A stretch of 37,715 nucleotides of DNA from Microcaldota archaeon (GTDB taxonomy: Archaea > Micrarchaeota > Micrarchaeia > CABMEP01), in NCBI GenBank assembly GCA_026413625.1, contig JAOAKO010000007.1, positions 1-37,715 on the forward strand, given 5' to 3'. The notes below the pieces were generated by a model. That model searched no databases. It saw only the letters and a program-made list of their open reading frames with translations, and was not told the origin of the DNA. The translations under genes and the position numbers were made by a program. This document shows positions 1-7,319 of this stretch, in pieces; the stretch's first letter is position 1; each line of letters opens with the position of its first letter.

Positions 1-558
1 CATATACGGAATGAACGGAAATGTTCTGTGGGAATCTGGATTAGGATACCAGGCATAGTCGTCAGTTGTAGGAATGCTGCCCTGCTGAATTATGAATTGG
101 GCAGCCATATTGTACCAATACGGATCAAAGTCATAGTAGTAAGGAGTAAGGCTCTGGATTCTTACCCAGAATGAAAGGAAAAGAACCAAGAGAAGGAGAA
201 GCGGATAGATATAATTTGATTTGCTTCTCTTTTCCTGTGTTTCACTTTCCCCTTTTTCTGGGAGTAAGGATATATTTTCCCTATATAAGTATGCCAGCGG
301 TATGATAGTGACAATTGCAAGGTTTATTAAAGCAAGAGCAGGGGAATATTGGATTCCGATCGTAAATTCAATCAAAGCAAGGAAAGAAGGAACAAACATT
401 CCAAACGGAATTCCAAGGAAAAACATCTCAAGATGAGAGAACTTCTTTGTTTTCTTGAAAAGAGCAAGAGACATGAGGTATCCCGGCACTATTATTGCCA
501 AGAAAATCGGAAAAGACCTTATTAGCATTTCTGCAATCGTCATGCTTATTGTTTCCAT
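1..558 (-). CDS. STT3/AglB-type oligosaccharyltransferase, N-terminal part
   Basis: This gene is open at the left window edge; 186 codons are visible on the minus strand and the ORF track does not list it. STT3/AglB enzymes are membrane proteins that move a lipid-linked glycan onto asparagine in Asn-X-Ser/Thr outside the cell. I translated it by hand. The start is an ATG preceded by AGGTGA six bases upstream. The first ~110 residues contain hydrophobic segments and a short charged linker. A leucine-rich membrane helix follows, and then the segment YYYDFDPYWYN, which resembles the first acidic (DPYYH-like) motif of STT3 after TM1. Usual STT3 proteins begin close to that helix, so about 110 extra N-terminal residues are unusual. 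It lies downstream of the M50 protease gene with a 40-bp gap and may share its transcript. The catalytic WWD region would be outside the window, so the family call rests on one motif and the topology. Confidence 0.7.
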   Translation of the reverse strand, partial: METISMTIAEMLIRSFPIFLAIIVPGYLMSLALFKKTKKFSHLEMFFLGIPFGMFVPSFLALIEFTIGIQYSPALALINLAIVTIIPLAYLYRENISLLPEKGESETQEKRSKSNYIYPLLLLLVLFLSFWVRIQSLTPYYYDFDPYWYNMAAQFIIQQGSIPTTDDYAWYPNPDSHRTFPFIPYM

Positions 559-598
559 ATATTCACCTGACTTGATCAAATATTATAAGCAAAATAAA

Positions 599-1204
599 TT
601 AGGCTGCAAACGAGGCAATCGTTCCATAATTAAATAGCATAAGCAAAGAAAGTATAAATGCAGCCAGCCATATCTTAAAATCCCAGTTCATTACCTTGGC
701 CCCGTCCAAAATAAAGATTGGCAGGAGGTTGAACGTTGCAAGCAAGGCATTTATCTGCATTCCTATAACAGCTATCAAGAACACAGGCTCGCTAAGAGCA
801 AAATTAAACACCCCGCTAAGAATCAGGATAGCTGCGAATATCACATAGATCATCATGTTCATGACAGGCCCCGCAAGCGAGACTATCCCATTTTCAACCC
901 TTCCCATTCTCTTGAAGATATAAACTGCACCTGGAGCCGCAAATATGAAACCGAAAGGAGCGAGAAGAAACATCAGAAGCAAGCCCTGGGGCCACATTAC
1001 AAATCTGGAAGGGGAACCGAACTTTTCAGCAGCATACTTGTGCCCCATTTCATGGGTCATAAAACCTATCCCCACCGTAAATCCTATTATCAGAAGCTTG
1101 TAAACAAACCCTGACTGGAAGAACACTCCTATTCCCCACAATGCAATGCTGAATGCAACCATTATGGCAATCATTGAAATTAACATTTCCTCTATTTCAT
1201 TCAT
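599..1204 (-). CDS. Site-2-type (M50) intramembrane metalloprotease
   Basis: This 201-residue multi-pass membrane protein belongs to the M50 zinc metalloprotease family, which cleaves substrates inside or next to the membrane. The zinc site HEMGH (residues 51-55) matches HEXXH and lies in a hydrophobic segment. A second motif, NLLPIFILDG (about 159-168), supplies the third zinc ligand Asp in place of the canonical NPxDG. A SLAGPVMN stretch near residue 109 is typical of the family. There is no PDZ or CBS domain, so this is a minimal form. The start is supported by an upstream GTGAT. It follows the small membrane-protein gene by 27 bp and precedes STT3, so the three are probably co-transcribed. 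The substrate is unknown; regulated cleavage of a membrane-bound factor is only the family norm. Confidence 0.85.
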   Translation of the reverse strand: MNEIEEMLISMIAIMVAFSIALWGIGVFFQSGFVYKLLIIGFTVGIGFMTHEMGHKYAAEKFGSPSRFVMWPQGLLLMFLLAPFGFIFAAPGAVYIFKRMGRVENGIVSLAGPVMNMMIYVIFAAILILSGVFNFALSEPVFLIAVIGMQINALLATFNLLPIFILDGAKVMNWDFKIWLAAFILSLLMLFNYGTIASFAA

Positions 1205-1231
1205 TTTATCACTGCTCTTTTTCCAGCTTCC

Positions 1232-1630
1232 TTACTTTAATTTTGTTATTTCGATTTCTGTAGAGTGCTGCTCTAGCAGCTCAACTTCTGCATGGGAAAG
1301 TATGCCCTGATATCTCACAACCTTTCCGATCCCAATTGTTCCGTCCATAAGCTTCAGTTCAACATATCCGTTCAGCCTTGCATTACTCATTGCAACTGCG
1401 TTAGGAAATGCAAAGAAGAAGGTTAGAGGCTGTCCCCTTACTACAATAGGATCTCCCTTTCTCACTCCCCTTATGTGCGGCCATGCGATTGCATACACTA
1501 TTAATACTCCCCAATTCAATGCAAACAGCTTGAGAAGGTATCCTAGTGTTGCCTCCGGAGTCAACGCATACACTATTAGGGAGATAGCTGTCAGAGCCAG
1601 AAGCATTTTCCATAGTGTATTTATCAGCAT
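1232..1630 (-). CDS. Small membrane protein with a C-terminal soluble domain, unknown function
   Basis: I do not recognise this 132-residue protein. It has two hydrophobic helices (about residues 5-25 and 32-52) followed by a soluble C-terminal domain of about 80 residues rich in predicted beta strands. The domain runs from KGDPIVVRG onward and ends in a charged strand. The beta-rich domain after two helices loosely recalls NfeD or PRC-like membrane-associated barrels, but no motif settles it. The ATG has AGGTGA upstream. Its position just ahead of the M50 protease gene on the same strand suggests they are co-expressed and may work together; that is inference from spacing only. Confidence 0.6.
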   Translation of the reverse strand: MLINTLWKMLLALTAISLIVYALTPEATLGYLLKLFALNWGVLIVYAIAWPHIRGVRKGDPIVVRGQPLTFFFAFPNAVAMSNARLNGYVELKLMDGTIGIGKVVRYQGILSHAEVELLEQHSTEIEITKLK

Positions 1631-1694
1631 CTATTCACCTAAAATAATTTATGTTCATAACATTCATGTTCTGTTTTAGTCTTTCAATATAATA

Positions 1695-3845
1695 TTATAC
1701 ATACATCCCTTTTAAGTTTTGCTCAAATTTCCTTATTCTTTCAGTGTGCTCCTTTCTTACAGTCGGAATGACGCTTGCAATCGCCTTTTCAAAATCCTGC
1801 ATCCTAACCCTGTCTCTCTTGGCCCTTATTGCATTCATTCCTGCCTCCCTGACTATTCCTTCAATATCTGCACCGGTTGCATTATTGAGTTTGGACGCTA
1901 TTTCATTAAGATCCACATCCTTGTCAAGAGGCATCCTCTTGGTGTGGACCTTGAGTATTTCCAGCCTTGTCTTCTCGTCAGGCAGCGGAATCTCCAATAT
2001 GTTGTCAAACCTTCCAGGTCTTAATAAAGCAGGATCAAGTATGTCTGGCCTGTTTGTAGCAGCTATCACTACAATGTTCTTTAACTGCTCCACCCCATCC
2101 ATTTCAAGAAGCAGGGTATTTACCATTCTTTCGGTCACCTTTGTTCCCTCGTCAGCTCCTCCCCTAACAGGGGCGATCGCATCTATTTCATCAATGAATA
2201 TAATGCAAGGGGCAGAAAGCCTCGCCTTTCTGAACAGTTCCCTTATAGCTCTTTCGGATTCTCCGACCCATTTGCTCAGAACTTCAGGACCCTTTATTGA
2301 AATAAAGTTAGCCTCGCTTTCAGTTGCTACCGCCTTTGCAAGCAAGGTCTTTCCGGTTCCGGGAGCCCCATAGAGAAGTATTCCCTTTGGCGTTCTTATC
2401 CCCATCTTCTGGAACACCTCTGGATTCTTAAGGGGAAGCTCAACAGCCTCCTTAAGCTTCTGCTTTATTTCATCAAGCCCTCCGATGTCGGACCACCTTA
2501 CATTCGGAATTTCCACGAACACCTCTCTCAATGCAGACGGCTGGATCTCTCTCATTGCGTTTGTAAAGTCATCCATTTTCACAGTTATGCTCTCAAGTAT
2601 TTCTATTGGAATTGTCTCCTCCTCAAGGTTTATTTTCGGCATTATTCTTCTCAGGGCCTTCATTGCAGCCTCTTTGCAAAGAAGTGATATGTCTGCTCCG
2701 GTGTATCCGTGGGTTGCATTGGCAAGATAGTCAAAATTCACATCCTTGTCAAGCGGCATGTTTCTTGTGTGGATGGTAAGTATTTCCTTTCTTGCATCCC
2801 TGTCCGGAATTCCGATTTCAATCTCCCTGTCGAACCTTCCCGGCCTTCTCAATGCAGGGTCTATTGCATTTGGCCTGTTTGTAGCCCCGATTACAATTAC
2901 CTGCCCTCTTGCCTTCAATCCGTCCATCAGTGCAAGGAGCTGGGAAACCATTCTTCTCTCGACCTCTCCAGTGGCTTCCTCTCTTTTCGGAGCGATGGCA
3001 TCTATCTCATCCATGAATATTATAGATGGCGCATTCTCTTCAGCTTCTCTGAAAAGCTGCCTTAGTCTCTCTTCAGACTCCCCTACAAACTTAGAGATTA
3101 GCTCAGGCCCTCCGACATAAATGAAATTCGCATCGCTTTCGTTTGCTACTGCCTTTGCCAATAGGGTCTTTCCTGTCCCCGGAGAGCCGTGAATGAGAAC
3201 TCCTTTCGGCGCTTCTATTCCTAGCCTCTCAAACAATTCCGGGTGCCTCAACGGAAGCTCAACCATCTCTCTTATCTTCCTTATCTCCTCCTTCAGTCCT
3301 CCTATGTCCTCATATGACACGGAAGGTATCTTCCCTGTCTCTTTCAGAGGCTCCTCCTTTATTTCCACCACTGTCTTTTCGCTGATGATTACGGCACCAA
3401 CCGGCTGAGTCAAGGCTACTACCAAAGGAAATGAGGTGCTTCCGATTATGCTGATGAATATAGTGTCTCCTTTCATTACAGGCCTTCCCTCTAATCTTCT
3501 CTTAAGCAACTCGTCAAAACCTGGCGAAAACCTCATTGCCTGGTATGGGGTGAAAACTACCTTTTTGGCAGGTTTTGCCTCAACTTTCTTTATTGTAACC
3601 TTGTCCCCCATTCCAACCCCGGCATTCTGTCTTACCTGCCCGTCCATTCTTATTATTTTATGCCCCTCATCCTGGGGATGGGCAGGCCATACGATTGCAA
3701 CAGTTGTTTTCTTTCCCTTAATCTCAATAACATCTCCAGTAGTGAGCGCAAGCTTATTCATTGTTTCAGAATCAAGTCTGACTATTCCCCTTCCTACGTC
3801 CGATTTCAATGCCTCTGCTACAAACAATTCAGCAACATCACTCAT
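1695..3845 (-). CDS. cdc48: CDC48/VAT (p97) tandem AAA+ ATPase
   Basis: This is the archaeal CDC48 unfoldase, a cytoplasmic hexamer that pulls proteins apart with ATP and can feed the 20S proteasome. Domains in order: N-terminal double-psi barrel (about 1-90), CDC48 domain 2 (about 95-165), the first AAA module with Walker A GSPGTGKT and Walker B IIFMDEID, and a second AAA module with GAPGTGKT and IIFIDEID. The tracked ORF starts at 3869, but the ninth codon, an ATG at 3845, has GGTGAT four bases upstream and begins with the family-like MSDVAELFV, so I prefer it (716 residues). The C-terminus is MYV, which fits the hydrophobic-Tyr-X motif used to dock on the proteasome. Length and motifs are normal. 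It is separated from the next gene by 64 bp, so co-transcription is possible but unproven. Confidence 0.97.
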   Translation of the reverse strand: MSDVAELFVAEALKSDVGRGIVRLDSETMNKLALTTGDVIEIKGKKTTVAIVWPAHPQDEGHKIIRMDGQVRQNAGVGMGDKVTIKKVEAKPAKKVVFTPYQAMRFSPGFDELLKRRLEGRPVMKGDTIFISIIGSTSFPLVVALTQPVGAVIISEKTVVEIKEEPLKETGKIPSVSYEDIGGLKEEIRKIREMVELPLRHPELFERLGIEAPKGVLIHGSPGTGKTLLAKAVANESDANFIYVGGPELISKFVGESEERLRQLFREAEENAPSIIFMDEIDAIAPKREEATGEVERRMVSQLLALMDGLKARGQVIVIGATNRPNAIDPALRRPGRFDREIEIGIPDRDARKEILTIHTRNMPLDKDVNFDYLANATHGYTGADISLLCKEAAMKALRRIMPKINLEEETIPIEILESITVKMDDFTNAMREIQPSALREVFVEIPNVRWSDIGGLDEIKQKLKEAVELPLKNPEVFQKMGIRTPKGILLYGAPGTGKTLLAKAVATESEANFISIKGPEVLSKWVGESERAIRELFRKARLSAPCIIFIDEIDAIAPVRGGADEGTKVTERMVNTLLLEMDGVEQLKNIVVIAATNRPDILDPALLRPGRFDNILEIPLPDEKTRLEILKVHTKRMPLDKDVDLNEIASKLNNATGADIEGIVREAGMNAIRAKRDRVRMQDFEKAIASVIPTVRKEHTERIRKFEQNLKGMYV

Positions 3846-3943
3846 TTTATCACCATGATCAAAAAGCATGAGAAGAAGCTCTCTAATTAATATTGTCTAT
3901 AACAATTTAAGAATTTTACTTATCAAGGCAAGCCGTCAAGATG

Positions 3944-4096
3944 CGAGCCCGAGGGGATTCGAACCCCCAACCTCTTGGTTTCCCCGAAACTTTCTTTCTA
4001 AGAAAGTTTCACCAAAGAATTTACCTTTCTGATGAAACTCTTTTCCTAAAAGAGTTTCTCCGAAGCCAAGCGCTCTATCCGTTGAGCTACGGGCCC
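3944..4096 (-). tRNA. tRNA-Arg(TCG) with an 80-nt intron
   Basis: The mature tRNA folds well: acceptor GGGCCCG/CGGGCTC (one G-U pair), D stem GCTC/GAGC, anticodon stem CTTGG/CCAAG, T arm GGGG-type stem with loop TTCGAAT, discriminator G, no encoded CCA. The anticodon loop begins CTTCGG, giving anticodon TCG (arginine). The loop is interrupted at the canonical 37/38 position by an 80-nt intron (3980-4059). A BHB is visible: CTTC pairs with GGGG (two G-U pairs), with GGA and AAA bulges. Intron ends were set by this fold and the stem pairing. Confidence 0.88.
3980..4059 (-). other. tRNA-Arg intron carrying two near-identical hairpins
   Basis: The intron sits after G37. It holds two 25-nt perfect hairpins (3986-4010 and 4034-4058), each with 11-bp stems and 3-nt loops. 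Both begin GAAACT and end AGTTTC, and they are separated by a 23-nt spacer. Because the ends are shared, the first half of one can also pair with the second half of the other, so the folded intron could switch between two hairpins and one long stem. Confidence 0.75.
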
Positions 4097-4164
4097 GATA
4101 ATACAATAAAAGTTTAAATTTATAAAACTAAAGAACAGCAAACAATCTTAGTTTTAAGGAAAAG

Positions 4165-4241
<77 letters not shown>

Positions 4242-4275
4242 TTCAATAAAAGCATATAATATATAGAGACAAGAA

Positions 4276-4283
4276 TTTAAATA
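4276..4283 (+). promoter_or_regulatory. BoxA (TATA) element before the pilin-like operon
   Basis: TTTAAATA lies 22 nt before the ATG at 4306, with no ribosome site between them. This spacing places transcription initiation at or next to the start codon, so the operon mRNA is probably leaderless. Confidence 0.5.
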
Positions 4284-4305
4284 TCTTTTATCATCTTATT
4301 AATTA

Positions 4306-5064
4306 ATGGCATCTCCATGCAATTCCAGAAAGGGAGTGTTTTCTTTTTTATACATATTTGCCATATTTGCATATCTAATTGTTATAATAGGCGTATACAT
4401 GATGATTTACGAAAGAATATCTTACCTAGAAAACAAGATCTTTATTCTCGAGGAGCGAGCAGGCAGGGAGATAGAGCTTAAGCATGCAGTAAAAAGGGTT
4501 ATAATCTACTCAGAGCAAATAAAGTCAATGAAAGACCAAATAAAGACGATGTTTCCAGAATATGCGCCTTTTTTCGATTCTTCATATTCTTTTTACGGAA
4601 TAAATAAGTTGAACGATTTGACAAGCACAGGAGCCCATTCTTACTACCATTGGAGAGATTTTGCTTTGAGATTCTGGTGCGGGTTTCCATTGGAAACAGA
4701 AATAATTGACATGATTGCAATAAAAGGAAGAGGGCCCGAATACTTTAATTCATCTAGGATTTACGAAAGGTCAAACGTTTTTGACTTGGATCGGACCGTA
4801 ATAGTCGGTAGCGAGGCAAGAAATCTTTGCAGCATGTTCCTCTCCTCCTCTATGAATTTTTCAACCACCATAACAAAACCACCAAAGGAAATTTTTCATG
4901 GGTCATCCGGTGTTTCACAAGTCCAAATTTACGATTTGATGAAGTCAAAATACGGAATCATGGTATACGACAGCAAGGAGAACGTTTCATCTGCGGTTAT
5001 TATTCCAGAATCGACAGAGATAATCTGGGACGATTATCTTGGGCTGTTAAGGGTGGCGAAATGA
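4306..5064 (+). CDS. Pilin-like anchored protein, first gene of a pilin-like operon
   Basis: This 252-residue protein has a short basic N-terminus (ending RKG), one long hydrophobic helix (about residues 10-36) and a large extracellular domain that begins with a coiled-coil-like stretch. The N-terminus RKG/VFSF resembles the class III signal peptides of the next three genes, although position +5 is Leu, not the usual acidic residue, so processing by a prepilin peptidase is uncertain. The rest of the domain matches no family I recognise. Its stop overlaps the next start (ATGA), showing translational coupling. The start fits a leaderless mRNA. It may be an assembly or tip component of a type IV pilus-like structure; that is inference from its neighbours. 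Confidence 0.65.
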   Translation: MASPCNSRKGVFSFLYIFAIFAYLIVIIGVYMMIYERISYLENKIFILEERAGREIELKHAVKRVIIYSEQIKSMKDQIKTMFPEYAPFFDSSYSFYGINKLNDLTSTGAHSYYHWRDFALRFWCGFPLETEIIDMIAIKGRGPEYFNSSRIYERSNVFDLDRTVIVGSEARNLCSMFLSSSMNFSTTITKPPKEIFHGSSGVSQVQIYDLMKSKYGIMVYDSKENVSSAVIIPESTEIIWDDYLGLLRVAK

Positions 5065-5399
5065 AGGCGCAGCTTTCCCTGGAATTTCTATTGGTGATGG
5101 GCGCGTACGCAGTTTTCATATTCATCATTGTTTCTGCCCTAGATTATTCGAATTTGCTAGGCCAGATTCGCGAGCAAGAGTTTTCGCTTCGAGTAAGGTC
5201 GCTGCAGCTTATAGAAACGCAGAGACTGATCAACAATAAGTTCACAGACATGAAACTATTCATGGAGGGGTGCGTTATATCTGAATCAAGCATCAACACG
5301 TCGGTCATTTGCAGGTTGGAAAACATCACCAGATCTGAAAAGATACCTCTAAAAGATTCAGGCAATAGGCTGCTTGCTTTGTACAGGCCGATTTCATAA
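5061..5399 (+). CDS. Type IV pilin-like protein with class III signal peptide
   Basis: The tracked ORF starts at 4827, but the true start is the ATG at 5061, which overlaps the previous stop (ATGA) and follows GGTGG. The 112-residue product begins MKA/QLSLEFLL, a textbook archaeal class III signal peptide (Q at +1, S at +3, E at +5). A long hydrophobic helix follows, so a prepilin peptidase should cut after KA. The remaining ~80 residues are helical, then contain two cysteines (EGCV and VICR) that could form a disulfide. It is likely a minor pilin; a candidate processing enzyme is the A24 peptidase gene at 33.6-34.4 kb. Confidence 0.82.
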   Translation: MKAQLSLEFLLVMGAYAVFIFIIVSALDYSNLLGQIREQEFSLRVRSLQLIETQRLINNKFTDMKLFMEGCVISESSINTSVICRLENITRSEKIPLKDSGNRLLALYRPIS

Positions 5400-5408
5400 G
5401 GTGTGGAA

Positions 5409-5852
5409 ATGGGGAAAAAAGGATTGTTTAGCATAGATGCCTCCGTGGCAGTAATTGTCGTCTTGACAATCTCAATCCTGTTTTATAGCATAATCCAATC
5501 ATTCATGTCCTCTCTCCATAATTTGGACGTAAGGCAAAGGACAGCTTCCCTGATCATATTTTCAAACCAGATTGTAAGAAACGAAGGCGCATATAAAACA
5601 AATACCGAGACAACTTCAAACCTAATCTCTATGTCAGAATTGAATTCATTTATTTCATCTCTGCAGAAATCTAACGCAAGCGATTATGGATTTGATTACG
5701 TAGAGCTTAATCTTTCAGGAAGGTCCGGTAGCGTCTTGTTCTCAAGCAAGTCGTTTAGGGAAACCGCTAGAAGCGAAACCTTTTGTATTGATAGATTCGT
5801 AGTGATCAAGGACCTTAACGAAGAGGGAATATTGAGGATATGTGCAAAGTGA
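5409..5852 (+). CDS. Type IV pilin-like protein
   Basis: Start at ATG 5409 rather than the tracked GTG at 5403, because AAGGTG lies five bases upstream. The 147-residue product opens MGKKG/LFSIDASVAV: basic residues, Gly, then S at +3 and D at +5, and a hydrophobic helix of about 22 residues. This is the class III pilin pattern with Asp in place of Glu. The extracellular part ends with two cysteines (ETFCID and RICAK). It is the third gene of the pilin-like operon, nine bases after the preceding stop. No further family is recognisable. Confidence 0.75.
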   Translation: MGKKGLFSIDASVAVIVVLTISILFYSIIQSFMSSLHNLDVRQRTASLIIFSNQIVRNEGAYKTNTETTSNLISMSELNSFISSLQKSNASDYGFDYVELNLSGRSGSVLFSSKSFRETARSETFCIDRFVVIKDLNEEGILRICAK

Positions 5853-5856
5853 TAAA

Positions 5857-6258
5857 ATGACAAAGGGAATAGTGTTTACCATCGAAGCTTTGGTTGCGCT
5901 TGCGTTTTTCCTAATCGCAATATCTTCAATAGCATTTGTTACTGATCAAAGAAGGGAGAATCTGCCGTTGTATGAGACAGTCATAATGAACGACATCTTT
6001 CAAGTTCTGGAATTAAAGTATCACACAGAAGTTGCGACATTTATGCGAACAGGCACCGTTTCGCAGGAATTGGATTCGTACCTAAAATTTGTAAAAGAAA
6101 AGACAGGCCATACAGTGTTCTTAAAATTCATGCGTCATTCATATCCATATTCGGGCTGCGATCCATATTTTTCTCAAAAAAGACTAATTGTATATTACGA
6201 CATAAAAGAATCAGAAGTCAGCTATTTCCACGAGTTAACGGTTGGATTGTGCAGATAA
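5857..6258 (+). CDS. Type IV pilin-like protein
   Basis: Start at ATG 5857, since GTGAT, formed by the end of the preceding gene, lies five bases upstream; the tracked ORF begins at 5842. The 133-residue protein opens MTKGI/VFTIEALVALAFF: T at +3 and E at +5, then a hydrophobic helix, a third variant of the pilin signal. The distal part holds two cysteines, one in SGCDPYF and one at the very C-terminus (GLCR). All three small pilin-like products share this pair of late cysteines. It is the last gene of the operon and its stop abuts the stop of the convergent gene. Confidence 0.74.
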   Translation: MTKGIVFTIEALVALAFFLIAISSIAFVTDQRRENLPLYETVIMNDIFQVLELKYHTEVATFMRTGTVSQELDSYLKFVKEKTGHTVFLKFMRHSYPYSGCDPYFSQKRLIVYYDIKESEVSYFHELTVGLCR

Positions 6259-6528
6259 TCATTTCCTAGCCTTTTTTTTCTCTTTCGCTTCTGCCTTTTT
6301 GTTCACCAGGTTCCTTTTTTCTTGAAGTATTATCGTGGTTGCGAAGCCGCTTGCAACTGCAGAGGCACTCACCAAAGCAGTGCTTACTTCAGGTGAAAAG
6401 AAAGCGCCGATTGTCATCATTCCCAATCCGGCAACAGTTCCGCCAAATACCCCTTCAAGTATCACAGGTACCGATTCCTCAGGTTTCAGTTCTTTCGGAA
6501 ATAGGATTTCCTTTACCATGATATTCAT
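6259..6528 (-). CDS. Small two-helix membrane protein, unknown function
   Basis: I do not recognise this 89-residue protein. It has a short polar N-terminus, two glycine- and alanine-rich hydrophobic segments (about residues 20-45 and 50-70) and a strongly basic tail ending KEKKKARK, which by the positive-inside rule would be cytoplasmic. A second in-frame ATG at 6519 (MVKEIL) is an equally possible start; no ribosome site favours either. It is convergent with the pilin-like operon, with the two stops touching, and lies 39 bp downstream of the DUF429 gene on the same strand. Confidence 0.6.
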   Translation of the reverse strand: MNIMVKEILFPKELKPEESVPVILEGVFGGTVAGLGMMTIGAFFSPEVSTALVSASAVASGFATTIILQEKRNLVNKKAEAKEKKKARK

Positions 6529-6567
6529 TTGTATTATACTATTTTAATTCTTTCTATTTGCCATTTC

Positions 6568-7074
6568 CTACCCTTTAACGTCCTGTATTGAAGGTATGTA
6601 GAATTTTCCCTTAACCAAACTGCATCTGCCTTCGTGATACATCTTTGCAGTGATAGCGGCAATCTTTGCATCCTGAACATGTCTCCTTATCTTATTTTTT
6701 TCCCTTTCTATTCCGAGTATCTTGGCAGATACAGAAGGGCAGACTTCTATCACCTTATATTCATCCAACCTTTTATCCAGTTCCATGCCCCTGACAGCCA
6801 ATTCCCTCATGGATTTGAAAAAAGGAAACAAATAATGCCCCTCTTTTCTGAGTATCCTCTCCTCATCCCTCATGCTTCCGAAAGAAGGAATTGATAACGG
6901 CGCGTCGATTGCAACAACTTTAGGTTTGTTTCTTTTTACAAAGCCAACGATGCTTCTATCGGAAAACAGTATTCCTTCCTCTATCACATTTCCATCGACG
7001 TCTATGCATGCGACACCGGTGCAGTTTTTCTCCTTGCTTGCCAGGTCAATTCCGCAAAATACGATTTTTTTCAT
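6568..7074 (-). CDS. DUF429 RNase H-fold protein
   Basis: The 168-residue product opens MKKIVFCGIDLAS, matching the start of DUF429 proteins, which have a predicted RNase H-like fold with an early Asp in GID(L/P)A. A second acidic position, VAIDAPLS, and the later ICEVCPS-like segment (here VIEVCPS) fit the family. The tracked ORF begins at 7116, but the ATG at 7074 matches the family start. A TATA-like stretch near 7130 would then give a leader of roughly 30-40 nt. The biochemical role of DUF429 is not established; a nuclease-like activity is an inference from the fold. Confidence 0.75.
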   Translation of the reverse strand: MKKIVFCGIDLASKEKNCTGVACIDVDGNVIEEGILFSDRSIVGFVKRNKPKVVAIDAPLSIPSFGSMRDEERILRKEGHYLFPFFKSMRELAVRGMELDKRLDEYKVIEVCPSVSAKILGIEREKNKIRRHVQDAKIAAITAKMYHEGRCSLVKGKFYIPSIQDVKG

Positions 7075-7195
7075 ATGCAAATAACGCTTATCTTCCTTAA
7101 AATTCTTTCCGTGCATGCATTGGGCTATATTTTATATATCTTTTTTCATTATATATTAAAGGGTGTGCCAGAGTAGCTCAGTGGTAGAGCGCCAG

Positions 7196-7223
7196 CGAGC
7201 CAGATTCTAATCGGTTCGGCGAC
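7196..7223 (+). other. tRNA-Met intron 1 (28 nt, position 30/31)
   Basis: A perfect BHB supports these ends. Exon CGCC pairs with intron GGCG (4 bp), flanked by the bulges AG^C and AC^A. The outer helix is GAG/CTC, and inside the intron GAGCC pairs with GGTTC and a GATT/AATC stem. The position, inside the anticodon stem, is non-canonical. Confidence 0.82.
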
Positions 7224-7230
7224 ACTCATA

Positions 7231-7261
7231 AGTCAGATTTCAACTCAAGATCTACTTGGAA
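7231..7261 (+). other. tRNA-Met intron 2 (31 nt, position 37/38)
   Basis: Placed at the canonical 37/38 site. The intron stem GT(C)AGATTT pairs with AAGATCTAC, and the central helix CTCA/TTGG is relaxed (one mismatch, one wobble). The outer helix CCAGA/TCTGG exists only once intron 1 has been removed. Repeated A residues let the ends slide by one position without changing the product. Confidence 0.72.
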
Positions 7262-7319
7262 ATCTGGAGGTCGAGGGTTCAATCCCCTCCTCTGGCATTT
7301 GTTTCAATAAAGTGATTGG

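Larger units (their letters stand above)
7167..7297 (+). tRNA. Elongator tRNA-Met(CAT) with two introns
   Basis: Removing two introns gives a clean 72-nt tRNA: acceptor GCCAGAG/CTCTGGC, D stem GCTC/GAGC, anticodon stem CCAGA/TCTGG, loop CTCATAA, variable AGGTC, T arm GAGGG/CCCTC, discriminator A, no CCA. The anticodon is CAT, and the body matches archaeal elongator Met (GCC start, AGGTC). Exons are 7167-7195, 7224-7230 and 7262-7297. Without both removals no anticodon stem forms. A CAT anticodon could in principle also belong to tRNA-Ile2, but the body favours Met. Confidence 0.85.

Noticed and set aside
599-1204. The M50-type gene as a rhomboid or CAAX protease
   Set aside because: HEMGH plus the N-x-x-P-x5-DG motif in membrane segments fits site-2 metalloproteases.
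1744-2373. Plus-strand ORF of 209 residues opposite cdc48, and similar long antisense ORFs (3436-3858, 8481-9077, 9714-10112, 19301-19708)
   Set aside because: They are shadow frames of well-supported genes, with serine/phenylalanine-rich low-information translations and no domain or ribosome site.
3845-3869. The longer CDC48 start at 3869
   Set aside because: GGTGAT lies inside the extra segment, directly before ATG 3845, and the shorter protein begins as the family does.
4827-5060. The upstream part of the tracked 190-residue ORF as coding
   Set aside because: It overlaps the 252-residue pilin-like gene; the class III signal peptide and ATGA overlap set the start at 5061.
7196-7261. One long tRNA-Met intron from 7196 to 7261
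   Set aside because: Removing the whole stretch deletes the anticodon loop; a CTCATA segment between two BHBs is needed to form the CAT loop.
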